Origin: Chrysaora quinquecirrha
Lineage: Eukaryota; Cnidaria; Scyphozoa; Semaeostomeae; Pelagiidae
Direction of reading: 5' to 3'
Length of the DNA: 64,000 nt
Assembly (NCBI GenBank): GCA_014526335.1
Contig: JACTAT010000010.1
Location: 1,965,943-2,029,942, forward strand
The translations under genes were made by a program, and so were the position numbers. Each line of letters opens with the position of its first letter. The stretch's first letter is position 1. Positions 32,139-42,500 of this stretch are shown here, one piece after another. Below the pieces are notes generated by a model. The model was not told where the DNA came from and made no database searches. It saw only the letters and a list, made by a program, of their open reading frames with translations.

Positions 32139-34601
32139 TTAGGTAAATGGCTATCTCTAAAATCAGGAACAACGGGAACATGAGGAACAAAGTAGGAACA
32201 TGAGGAACAAGGCGGGAACAAAGTAGGAACATGAGGAACAAAGTAGGAACATGAGGAACAAGGCGGGAACAAAGTAGGAACATGAGGAACAAAGTAGGAA
32301 CATGAGGAACAAGGCAGGAACAAAGTAGGAACATGAGGAACAAGGCGAGAACAAAGTAGGAACATGAGGAACAAAGTAGGAACATGAGGAACAAGGCGGG
32401 AACAAAGTAGGAACATGAGGAACAAAGTAGGAACATGAGGAACAAGGCGGGAACAAAGTAGGAACATGAGGAACAAGGCGAGAACAAAGTAGGAACATGA
32501 GGAACAAAGTAGGAACATGAGGAACAAGGCGGGAACAAAGTAGGAACATGAGGAACAAAGTAGGAACATGAGGAACAAGGCGGGAACAAAGTAGGAACAT
32601 GAGGAACAAAGTAGGAACATGAGGAACAAGGCAGGAACAAAGTAGGAACATGAGGAACAAAGTAGGAACATGAGGAACAAGGCAGGGAACAAAGTAGGAA
32701 CATGAGGAACAAAGTAGGAACATGAGGAACAAGGCAGGAACAAAGTAGGAACATGAGGAACAAGGCGAGAACAAAGTAGGAACATGAGGAACAAAGTAGG
32801 AACATGAGGAACAAGGCAGGAACAAAGTAGGAACATGAGGAACAAAGTAGGAACATGAGGAACAAGGCAGGAACAAAGTAGGAACATGAGGAACAAGGCG
32901 AGAACAAAGTAGGAACATGAGGAACAAAGTAGGAACATGAGGAACAAGGCGGGAACAAAGTAGGAACATGAGGAACAAAGTAGGAACATGAGGAACAAGG
33001 CAGGAACAAAGTAGGAACATGAGGAACAAAGTAGGAACATGAGGAACAAGGCGGGAACAAAGTAGGAACATGAGGAACAAAGTAGGAACATGAGGAACAA
33101 GGCGGGAACAAAGTAGGAACATGAGGAACAAGGCGGGAACATGAGGAACAAGGCGGGAACAATGTAGGAACATGAGGAACAAGGCGGGAACAAAGCGGGA
33201 ACATGAAAAACAAGGCGGGAACATGAGGAACAAGGCGGGAACAAAGCGGGAACAAAGCGAGAACATGAGGAACAAAGTGGGAACATGAAACAGGAACAAA
33301 GTGGGAAAAGACTTAATCTTAGACTTACTACACGAGTTTCAGTGTAATAAACATTCGCAGCACCATATTTTGTTGTTGTTGTTGTTGGAAAGCTGCTCAA
33401 ACGGTCAGTGTAGCGAATTGCTGTTGTTGTTCATGGTGAATTTAAGCAGGTCTTAAAAAAGCTATTGTTCAGCTATTAGCTACTATTTGTATTAAGTCGA
33501 ACATTGAACATTTTGCGTTGAGCGTTGAAGCGTTGACGAGCTGTCTCAGAGTTGACCTGCGTCGCGTGACCTCGTTTCTTTTTGGCGGGAAAATAATATT
33601 CTAATATTAGATCTTTTTCTGGGAAGCTTCACGTGTCCTCATGGCCGGGTAACTTTATCAGGTCAGGCACGTGAAACTTGAAAACATGTTTCGTTTGCCG
33701 TCGATCCCAGCAAAGACGGACGTCCAAGCAAATATATTTTCCACAGAGCAGCCAAGATTCGATATTTCGCAGGTGAAGGACAAAGTTCTGATCGGTAGGA
33801 TTGTTTACCCCTTCTTTACTTTATAAGACAATACTTGCATTTATTAAGTACCTACTATAACAACCGCCACAACTTATAACTTCTAATAACTTCCTACAGG
33901 GACTTTTGTAAGGTAAAAGTGGTGCAGAGTCTCATTGAATACTTTGAAAAAGAGAGACCCTCTCTTATTAAAAGCACTTGTTCAAATTGCAAACAGATTC
34001 TACTTCTGGTAATGTAGAATCAAATTTTGAATGAAAATAGAATGTGATCCCGCTGTTCCCGGTCATTCCAGCTTCTTTCCCGTTGTTCCCCCTTTCCACC
34101 ACGTTCCCCTGTTCCTGCTATGTTCCTGCCTTGTTCCTCGTGTTTCCGCTTTGTTCCCGCCTTGTTCCTCATGTTCCAACTTTGTTCCCGCCTTGTTCCT
34201 CGTGTTCCTACTTTGTTCCTCATGTTCCTACTTTGTTCCCGCCTTGTTCCTCATGTTCCTACTTTGTTCCTCATGTTCCTACTTTGTTCCTGCCTTGTTC
34301 CTCATGTTCCTACTTTGTTCCTCATGTTCCTACTTTGTTCCCGCCTTGTTCCTCATGTTCCCACTTTGTTCCCGCCTTGTTCCTCATGTTCCCGCCTTGT
34401 TCCTCATGTTCCTACTTTGTTCCCGCTTTGTTCCTCATGTTCCTACTTTGTTCCTCATGTTCCCACTTTGTTCCCGCCTTGTTCCTCATGTTCCCGCCTT
34501 GTTCCTCATGTTCCTACTTTGTTCCCACCTTGTTCCTCATGTTCCTACTTTGTTCCTCATGTTCCCGTTGTTCCTGATTTTAGAGATAGCCTTAGGTAAA
34601 T
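32139..34601. mobile_element. Foldback transposon with 10-bp target site duplication
   Basis: The element spans 32149-34591. Both ends read GGCTATCTCTAAAATC inward, followed by AGGAACAACGGGAACATGAGG. They are flanked by the direct repeat TTAGGTAAAT (32139-32148 and 34592-34601). The left arm (about 32165-33300) is a minisatellite of GGAACATGAGGAACAAAGTA and GGAACAAGGCGGGAACAAAGTA units; the right arm (about 34060-34580) is the same minisatellite inverted. A unique loop of about 730 bp lies between. Drosophila FB elements have this architecture, and Mutator-like elements give 8-11 bp duplications, so either class is possible. No transposase is present, so it is non-autonomous. The long LFLMF/CSYFVPHV frames are repeat products. 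Confidence 0.85.
33686..33794 (+). other. Exon-like ORF in the foldback loop
   Basis: The ATG at 33686 opens 36 codons (MFRLPSIPAKTDVQANI...DKVLIG) up to a donor-like ATCG|GTAGGA at 33794/33795. A good acceptor (TTCCTACAG|G) lies at 33899/33900, followed by GACTTTTGTAAG|GTAAAAG. Joined in phase this would continue GTFVR before another donor or a stop. Codon content looks more protein-like than its surroundings, but the ORF is short. It may be a captured host exon or chance. Confidence 0.3.
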
Positions 34602-34732
34602 ATATTTTTATTCTGAAGAACAGAGAGGCCCTGTTCGTACTGCCTTACAAAACCCTGACATTGTCAGGAAATTCGCGAAACGCAGTGCGAGCGGGGCCAA
34701 ACGTGATATTCAAACGCAAAATAAACTGGGTT

Positions 34733-35107
34733 ACGAAATACCTAGACTTGCCCCAAGTCTACAGTATTTCTTAATATCCTTCTCCAGAGGTCCATCATTC
34801 CGTTGAAACAAAGGAGGGTTCGAGAGAAATAGACTTGTACCTTTCCAGTAGTCATGAATAATTAATGAGATTCCTGCTCCAGTGGCTTGCTGCGTGCTGA
34901 ATGGCTGATTCTCTCCCTTCAGAGAGAAGCGCCAAGGGACAGGATCTTGTCCAGTGACGTCAGAATACAAAAGATCTCATTAATTATTCATGACTGCGGG
35001 AAAGGTACAAGTCTATTTCTCTCGCACTCTACTTTGTTTGCACAGAATGGTGGACCTTTGGAGAATGATATTAAGAAAGAGACTTGGGGCAAGTCTACGA
35101 AATACCT
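34733..35107. mobile_element. Palindromic MITE with 11-bp target site duplication
   Basis: The element 34744-35096 (353 bp) begins AGACTTGCCCCAAGTCT and ends with the inverted copy. Its arms are about 130 bp and about 85% alike by eye, including GAGAAATAGACTTGTACCTT and GTCATGAATAATTAATGAG. The direct repeat ACGAAATACCT flanks it (34733-34743, 35097-35107). The end is itself a small palindrome. No coding capacity. Confidence 0.8.
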
Positions 35108-35272
35108 TGAAGACAAACACACATTCAGGATGACAACAGATTTCTAGTGGCAACGGTAAATGGGTAGAATGAAAAACAATGGGTACTATTTATAACATTC
35201 AAAAAGGTAAATTCCGAACAATGAACTGGAAAATTCGTTAAAGGTCAAGTATAGCTGTTCCATAATGTTGCT

Positions 35273-36043
35273 TTAAAGTCTGGAAGACATGCCTCCATTG
35301 GCAATAACTGTTTCTCCGGTGATGTAGGAAGCCTCGTCTGATACCAAAAATGTCACAAGGCCAGCAATATCATCAGGTTCACCGATTCTATTCAAAGGCA
35401 TCTGCTGCAAAATCTGATTGCGGATAATCTCATTACTCAAAAATGCATCACCGAAATTTGTCTTTATTGCACCAGGAGCAACGCAATTGACTCTGATGTT
35501 GTTTCTGCCACACTCCATAGACAAAGCTTTTGTCAGGCCGAACAGTGCTGTCTTTGAAACTGCATATGCCCCCATGAGAAGGTCAGGGACGAGGGGGTGA
35601 AACCCTCCAAAGGAAGACATGAACACAATGGAGGCATCGCTTTGGTTTTTGATGTTGCTAATGAATTCTTTGGCAAGGAAGAAGGAGGCTTTCACATTCA
35701 CATCAAAAATCTTGTCCCAAGCTTCCTCGGATGTGTCAAGTATTTTCTGCCCAAAACTCGGGTTTACGGCAGCATTTGAGACTAAAATATTCATTTCTCC
35801 ATATTTTTCCATCGCAAATTCAAATAACTTTTTCCTGTCCTCAGCCTTGCTGACATGACAGACTGTTCCAGCAACATCAAGACCTTCTGATTGCAATTTT
35901 TCAGTTGCTTTCAAAACGTTTTCTTCTTTTCTACTACTGATCACAACTTTTGCACCATTTCTGCCAAGATTCTTTGCAATAGCCAATCCGATGCCATCAG
36001 TAGATGCAGTTAAAACTGCTACCTTACCAGACAGCCTTGCCAT
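35273..36043 (-). CDS. DHRS4-like short-chain dehydrogenase/reductase, peroxisomal (copy 2)
   Basis: 256 residues from the ATG at 36043, intronless. DHRS4-type enzymes are NADPH-dependent reductases of retinal and other carbonyls, acting in peroxisomes. Visible features: the cofactor motif TASTDGIG (residues 14-21), SSRKEENV (NADP-type region), the NAAVNP motif, the catalytic Ser in FMSSFGGF, Tyr and Lys in YAVSK, the NIRVNCVAPGAIKT block, SYITGETV and a C-terminal SRL peroxisomal signal. The frame is open 70 codons upstream, but MARLSGKV aligns with the other copies and was chosen. It is the intact partner of the pseudogene at 30913-31688 and shares its 3' flank. Confidence 0.9.
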   Translation of the reverse strand: MARLSGKVAVLTASTDGIGLAIAKNLGRNGAKVVISSRKEENVLKATEKLQSEGLDVAGTVCHVSKAEDRKKLFEFAMEKYGEMNILVSNAAVNPSFGQKILDTSEEAWDKIFDVNVKASFFLAKEFISNIKNQSDASIVFMSSFGGFHPLVPDLLMGAYAVSKTALFGLTKALSMECGRNNIRVNCVAPGAIKTNFGDAFLSNEIIRNQILQQMPLNRIGEPDDIAGLVTFLVSDEASYITGETVIANGGMSSRL

Positions 36044-36774
36044 TTGAGTGTTTTCTGGGGGTTTTCTGCTGCAGTGCAAACCACAATTTGTAGATTGTAG
36101 ATGAAGAAAAAATATCCAGCCTGTCAACTCAACAAGTAAACAAAGCCTCCGAAGATGCCTTGCTTGGCAGGGCGAAACATTAGCGACAAAAAAAACATAG
36201 TTGTCTTTTGTGTCTTGCGCCACGGTGTTTCTGCCTACACTATATTTAAACAAAGCCTAACCTGCAGTGTAGATTAGAAAGAGTTGAGTCTGCTCCCACT
36301 CGCAGGCCATGATTTCTTAAAAAACTAGCCCATGCCCGTCTCTGACCACCGCCTCGTAGAACCTCTGCCTCAAGGACCTTTGCCTCTGCCTTAAGAACCT
36401 CCGCGTCAACGAACTCTGCTTCTCCACTTAGCTCCTAGTTTCTAATCTTGAGTATTTTTCCTTGGTCCTAAACAAGCTATGACGTCATAAGAGGGGTGCG
36501 TGGTTTCTTGTGACTACATCAAAATTGCTCAGAATATAATATAATCCGGCAAGGGTAAAACCCGTCTTCTAAAATTTATAGATAAGGTATGTACCCATTT
36601 AGAACATGTGTAACGAGTGGCAATATAGCAATCGGGAATCAACACAACTCGAAAAGGTGCAAGGGAAAAGAAATAGCAACTAATTTGTACTGTACGTAAA
36701 GGTCTTTGCAAATAAAGCATGTTTAGACACGTAAAGAACAACAGAAAAAATCAATCATAATTTCAACAAGGGGG
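36044..36774. other. Intergenic, no gene recognised
   Basis: Upstream flank of the DHRS4-like gene, presumably with its promoter. A CCTCTGCCT/CCTTTGCCT-like imperfect repeat lies at about 36345-36420. Nothing else is recognised. Confidence 0.4.
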
Positions 36775-37720
36775 CTCTAAGAGAAAAGAGGATAAAGGAT
36801 AAAGGTGAAGGGAAAGGAGAAGAAGATAACAAAGGAGCATCAAAACTGAGGAAGAATGAGAGGAAGAAGAAAGTAGAGGAGAAGAATAAGAAAAAGAAGA
36901 AGAAGAAGAAGAAGGAGCGGAAGAAGGAGGAGAAGCAGAAAATGAGGACGAGAAGATGATGAAAAAGACGATGACGACAAATGAGCAATAAAGATGAAGA
37001 AGAAAAAGAAAAAGAAGAAAGCAAAGGAGAAGAAAGAAGAAGAAGAACGATGAAAAAAGAAGAAGAAGAACGATGAAGAAAGAAGGAGAAGAAGGAGAAA
37101 ATGAAGAAGAGATGATGATGAAAAAGAAGATTATGGCAAAGGAGCAATAAAGATGAAGAAGAATAAGAGAAAGAAGAAAGAAAAAGGAGAAGAAAGAAGA
37201 AGAAGAAAGATGAAGAAAGAAGAAGAAGAAAAACGAAGAAAGAAGGAGGAGGAGAAAATGAGGACGAGAAGATGACGAAAAAGAAGATGATGACAAACGA
37301 GCAATAAAGATGAAGAAGAATAAGAGAAAGAAGAAAGCAAAAGAGAAGAAAGAAGAAGAAGGAGAAAAGGAGGACAAGAAGATGATGAAAAAGAACAAGA
37401 GAACGAAGAAGAAAAAATTAATAGGGGGAAAAATAAGGTGAATGTGAAGGCAGTGACGAAGAAGATGACAAAGAATAATTTAATTAAAAGATTACTTGAC
37501 AAAGGTTACTTTAAAGATGAAGAAGAAGCGTGCAAAGGATAAGAAAATGAAAAGAAAAAAGAAAAAAGAAGAGAAAAGGTGAAGAAAGAAAAAGAGAAAA
37601 GAAGGGAAAAGGTGAAGAAGAAGATATCAGTGAGTAGAGAAAAGGAAGAAGAACGAGGAGATGACAAGTCAAAGAAGAAAACAAGCAAAAGAAGGCAGGA
37701 GAAAAAAGACAAAAATTATA
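36775..37720. repeat. Purine-rich array with about 158-bp higher-order period
   Basis: GAAGAA/GATGAA-rich DNA in which the block GAGCAATAAAGATGAAGAAG recurs at 36983, 37142 and 37299 (spacings 159 and 157). It resembles the array in MSH6 intron 5. Reading frames on the minus strand (Ser/Phe/Leu-rich) are repeat products. Confidence 0.9.
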
Positions 37721-38109
37721 TAAGTAATGAAGATTAACATATGACTATGATGAAGACGAGTATTTTAAGCATTTTATAGAATTATCATCTAATCAGAAAC
37801 CTTCGCTAGGATGTGTATGTTCTGATCCATGCTCTGATTACAAACCAAACCATTACCTTAGCCTAAGCCAAACCCTCGCCTGCAGCCGTAGCCTTCTGGC
37901 CTCCAGCCTCAAACATTAGTGCAACAACAACAGCATATTCCTTGTTGACTTCTTGACAGATTCGACTGGACGGGAGTGGAGTGGAGGGCCTTCTCTCTTC
38001 ATCTGCAAACAAAACAGAAGGGGCAGAGCGGACAGAACAGAAGAAAAGTTTGGAGCAACCTTGAACTTTAAGTGTGTCTAGTTTGCAGCCTATCCCTATA
38101 ACACTGAAA

Positions 38110-38868
38110 ATGTCGAGGCTGTTGGGTAAAGTAGCAGTTGTAACTGCATCAACTGAAGGAATCGGATTTGCCATTGCAAAGGATCTTGGCAAAAATGGTG
38201 CAAAAGTTGTGATCAGCAGTAGAAAAGAAGAAAACGTCTTGAAAGCAACTGAAAAATTGCAGTCAGAGGGTCTTGATGTTGCTGGAACTGTCTGTCATGT
38301 CAGCAAAGCTGAGGACAGGACAAAGTTATTTGAATTTGCAAAGGAAAAATATGGAGAAATGAATATTTTAGTCTCAAATGCTGGCACAAATCCGATATTT
38401 GGGCCAATTCTTGATACATCAGAGGCTGCTTGGGACAAGATTTTTGATGTAAATGTCAAAGCAGCCTTCTTTCTTGCTAAGGATTTCATTAGCCACATGA
38501 AAAACAAAAGCAATGCCTCAATCGTATTTGTTTCTTCAATTGCAGGGTTTCACCCTCTCCCCGGCCTGGGGGCATATTCGGTTTCAAAGACGGCATTGTT
38601 GGGCCTGACAAATGCTTTGTCCATGGAATGTGCAAGGAACAACATTAGAGTCAATTGTGTTGCTCCTGGTATCATAAAAACAAATTTCAGTACAGCACTT
38701 TGGAGTAATGAAAGTATCCGCAACCAGGCATTGCAGCAAATTCCTTTGAAGAGGATCGGTGAACCTGATGATATCGCTGGCATTGTCACATTTTTGGCAT
38801 CAGATGAGTCTGCCTATATTACTGGAGAAACAATATTAGCCACTGGAGGCATGCCCTCTAGACTTTAA
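38110..38868 (+). CDS. DHRS4-like short-chain dehydrogenase/reductase, peroxisomal (copy 3)
   Basis: 252 residues, intronless, plus strand. The same family as 35273-36043 but more diverged. TASTEGIG cofactor motif (residues 14-21), SSRKEENV, NAGTNP, catalytic Ser in FVSSIAGF, Tyr and Lys in YSVSK, NIRVNCVAPGIIKT, and a C-terminal PSRL peroxisomal signal like that of human DHRS4 (which ends TPSRL). An in-frame ATG at 38074 would add 12 residues; MSRLLGKV at 38110 aligns with the other copies and was preferred. It is slightly shorter because a loop after SSIAGFHP is missing four residues. The orientation is opposite to the other two copies, so an inversion or inverted duplication took place. 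Confidence 0.9.
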   Translation: MSRLLGKVAVVTASTEGIGFAIAKDLGKNGAKVVISSRKEENVLKATEKLQSEGLDVAGTVCHVSKAEDRTKLFEFAKEKYGEMNILVSNAGTNPIFGPILDTSEAAWDKIFDVNVKAAFFLAKDFISHMKNKSNASIVFVSSIAGFHPLPGLGAYSVSKTALLGLTNALSMECARNNIRVNCVAPGIIKTNFSTALWSNESIRNQALQQIPLKRIGEPDDIAGIVTFLASDESAYITGETILATGGMPSRL

Positions 38869-39413
38869 AGCAAATTTAGTATACAAAGGAATATATTTCA
38901 AATGAGATTTTAAGAAATTTTGCAGAAATTCTGCTTTTATTCTAATCTCAGAGTTATAAGTCATTTCAAACCTTATTCTTTGATACTTTATCTCTTACGG
39001 ACACTTCTGGTTGGTGGTAAGACAAGAAGTGCAATTCTCTCAAGTATAGGGGTCCAATTGCCCCCTCTGTATCCAATTAATATGCAACCCCAACTGAAAC
39101 TCTATCCCTTATTTACCTAATACCCAAACCCCCCAAAACACTTACTAGCTAAAATGAAAGAAGTAAGCCATACGATAATGCTAACACATTTGCCCAAAAA
39201 CATCAGCCCTTACCACCCCAGCCCACCAAGTTTACTTCCAGCCCCCCACACTCGAGCAAACAAAATCAGAAATAGTGGGAAGTGCCAAGTCAAGAAAGGT
39301 GGGAGGAATAAAAATGAATCACAAAAGAAAAAGTTAGAATTAAATAAATTAGAACAAAAATATGCAGAAGCAAACAAAATATAACAACAAAAAAGGTAAG
39401 GGGAAGAAGTGGG
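38869..39413. other. Intergenic, no gene recognised
   Basis: 3' flank of the DHRS4-like gene and 5' flank of CAP. A C-rich patch lies at 39120-39250. No repeats recognised. Confidence 0.4.
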
Positions 39414-39420
39414 TATAAAA
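39414..39420 (+). promoter_or_regulatory. TATA box of the CAP gene
   Basis: TATAAAA lies 132 bases before the CAP start codon, in GC-richer surroundings (GGGTATAAAAACCGGCAC). Transcription would start near 39445, leaving a UTR of about 100 bases. No experimental support. Confidence 0.5.
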
Positions 39421-39545
39421 ACCGGCACTTGAGAAGACAATAGGACTGTCAGCGTTACTTCCTTATATGGTCAACGCACTTGCGTATGTCATCAATATAA
39501 GCTTTGTGTTCCAGTGGTTCCGCCTTCCTTCTCTTCACAAACAAG

Positions 39546-42500
39546 ATGGCTTCAGCCCAGTTAGAAAGTCTTGTATCACGCCTTGAACAAGTCACTTCTC
39601 GACTTGAAAAAGTCTCCCTGAAGGGCGGGAGCCAAGCTGCAGCTGTCGGTAAGGAATTTGGATATTTCATTTTGTTCGAATTCACCTGGGATTTAAATTT
39701 ATTAGGAATTTTCGTCGCTTCCTTGTTATGGCCTAGCCATCCTCAACCAACCAAGCTGCCAAGCCCCAGTCACCAAAACTTTTATTCCAAAAATTGTTAA
39801 TCTCCTTAGTACGTCAAGCCGCGTTTAATAATTTAAGAATTACTGAAATCTTTAATCATGTTTATTGTTTTATTTTTGCAGATGATGATCCGGAATTTAT
39901 TGATGAGTTTGTCAAGGTACAGTTGAGTTTTTTTAATTTAATTTAAATTGCATTTTAATCATAAGTCAGATAAAACTGAGGAAGCTATGGAACCACCCTT
40001 GGAATATTGACTTTTCAACTACAAAAACTGTTGCTTTTATTGAAAAACAAACATAAAACAAAATGATAAAGCAGCTCTGTAGTAATTACGATCAAACTGC
40101 TCTGTCAGTGTCACTCTATTTATACAATGTTTCTGGTCGCTGTACTGGTCTTAAAAATATTTTCCAGGCATGAGGTCACAAGGGCGGGGCCAGAAAAGGA
40201 AATCATTGAAATGGAAATTTTTAATTTGTTAGAAGAGGGTTTTCCCAACTTCCTTATGCCCAACCTGAGCTAGCTTTTGAAACGTTTTCCCCAGCTTCCT
40301 TTTTGCCCAACCTTCTAGGACCTTATCCAGATGCACCGTGGTCATTTCTGCTGGTAACGGGACAAGCTGGTCCACTACAAAGTCAACCCACCATGTGTTA
40401 GACAAGTTGGCCCATCATGTGTTAGACAGGTCGGCCTATAAGCATATAACGAAGTGGCAAAATATAATATAATAAATGTAATTGTACTTGAGGCAGCAGC
40501 CCCAAATATCCCCACAGGTAACAAAATAACTAGTAGATAACATTGTGGGCCAACATTGCGATGGTGTCCATAGCAGTGGGTCAACTGGTCTAGGAAGCTT
40601 TCCGTCAACCAATAATGACATGGAAAAGCTTTTTTGTGTACTATTTCAATCATTTGCTTCTTATTTAGACCCAGAAACCCTATTTATTGGGCTGTTGACT
40701 GTTATAGTGACAGTATAAGAAAATATAAATTAACAAATGTTTAAGCTAAACATCCAAAAATGTTTGGTGAAAAGACCAGCTTGATGAAAAGGACAAGGGA
40801 GGTTTGGTGAATCACCCTTTGTAACTGTGGCTCCCTAACCGTTTACTATGATTACAACTGTTACATTAATAAGTCAAGTTACATATTAATAAAAAGTTAC
40901 ATATTAATAAATGATCAATACAGTATGTTTTCCTCTCTGCAGAGAAATTTAAATTCTGACCTGTTATTGTTGTTGTTTTTTCAGTTTCAAAAAGGGTTTT
41001 TAGCTGATTATTTGAAGCTTTCGGCAGAAGTGGGCAATGAAGTAAAAGTCCAGGTACAATAAATGAACTTCATAAATACCTTGACATATTCACTACTCTT
41101 TGTAATGAACTTCTTAATAACATTCTTAATGACCTAGATGCCATGTTAGTTTTGTTAGATGTAAGATGTTTTTGCTGCTGCAGAAAAATAGAAAGAATTT
41201 GTTTTGTTTTGGTTTCAATAGGCTGACCTTGTGGAGAAGGTATTCAATGCACAGAGACAGTTCCTTGGTGTTGCTGCCAAATTTAACATGCCAGCTCAGG
41301 TATTATTGCCCATTTGTTTCTTGATATTCACGTTCTTCTGTCCAAAACCTAAAAAATAAGAACGAAGAAACATGTAATTGTTAATGATAAACAGTGTGAT
41401 TGCTTAATTATGTTACATATTTATTATCTATTTATATTAGCAAGGAAGCAAGTATATTTATTTGGTAACACAGGTTTGGATTATTGGTAGCACTACTGCT
41501 GATGTAGACCTGCGGCTTGTGCCCCCAGACTGATATTCTAGAATGAATACCCTGGGTACTCATTAACGGACCTCAGAAGGATGGACAGCTGACTTGACTG
41601 TAGGCTTTTGTGGAAAGTGGTCCCAACGAGATTTAAGCCCACGGCCTTACAATCATGAGATGGGAAGAGGATCTTGACCACTTGGCCATACCACCTCTAT
41701 TATGTTTTTTATTTCAAAATATGAATATAATATATTTATTATAGAATGACATGATGGCTCTTCTTAAACCAACATCAGAAGCTATCTCTGCAGTTCAGGT
41801 AAGTGATGGTACCACAATTTGAGCTTTCATATTATGGTATTTACTCAAGTAGCACCCAGAGTGCCTATTTAATTTGGATGTTTGATAAGGATTGCTCATT
41901 TGAGGGAGGAACTCATTTGTTGAACAAACAAAGACCTTTGTTTTGCAAAGATTTTATTCTTCTAGAAAAGGGTTCAATAAGAAATAGCAACTTTTTAAAA
42001 ACATGACAATGGGTGTTTTTAAAATGCCTATGTATAATCACAAAAACAAGTAATTCCTTGCACACAACGTCTCATGTAAAAAAATACTAGTTAATGAATT
42101 CATGCTGTTAGTTTTCTTTGATTTAAATTTGTTCCCTTGCATAAATCAACATGCTTTTCTGAACAGGACTATAGAGAGAAGAATCGAAAGTCAAAACTCT
42201 TCAATCATCTTTCCGTAATCAGTGAAGGGATTCCAGCACTTGGATGGGTCGCAGTGGTAAGCACAAGTTACGTTATTTAAGACTAAAAGTTATGGCAAAA
42301 ATTCTTGAGACAACAGCCAAGAAGCCTTCTCATCCACCCTAAATTGACGAAGGGACAAGACGCAACCAACACAGTTTTGACCAGGATTGTGGTTTTAGGG
42401 TCTTTTTATACGAGGCGAAATGTCCCGGCTCACCAGGATACTGTTGAGTGCCAAGGCATTTTTTGTTCTGTTCATATGAGACGGGATAATATGTGGGATA

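Noticed and set aside
32047..33400. 400-residue ORFs with LFLMF and CSYFVPHV repeats
   Set aside because: They are open in three frames of the same strand because the minisatellite has no stops; not a repeat-rich protein gene.
32165..34590. CRISPR-like regular repeats
   Set aside because: Repeats are contiguous with no unique spacers, and the genome is eukaryotic.
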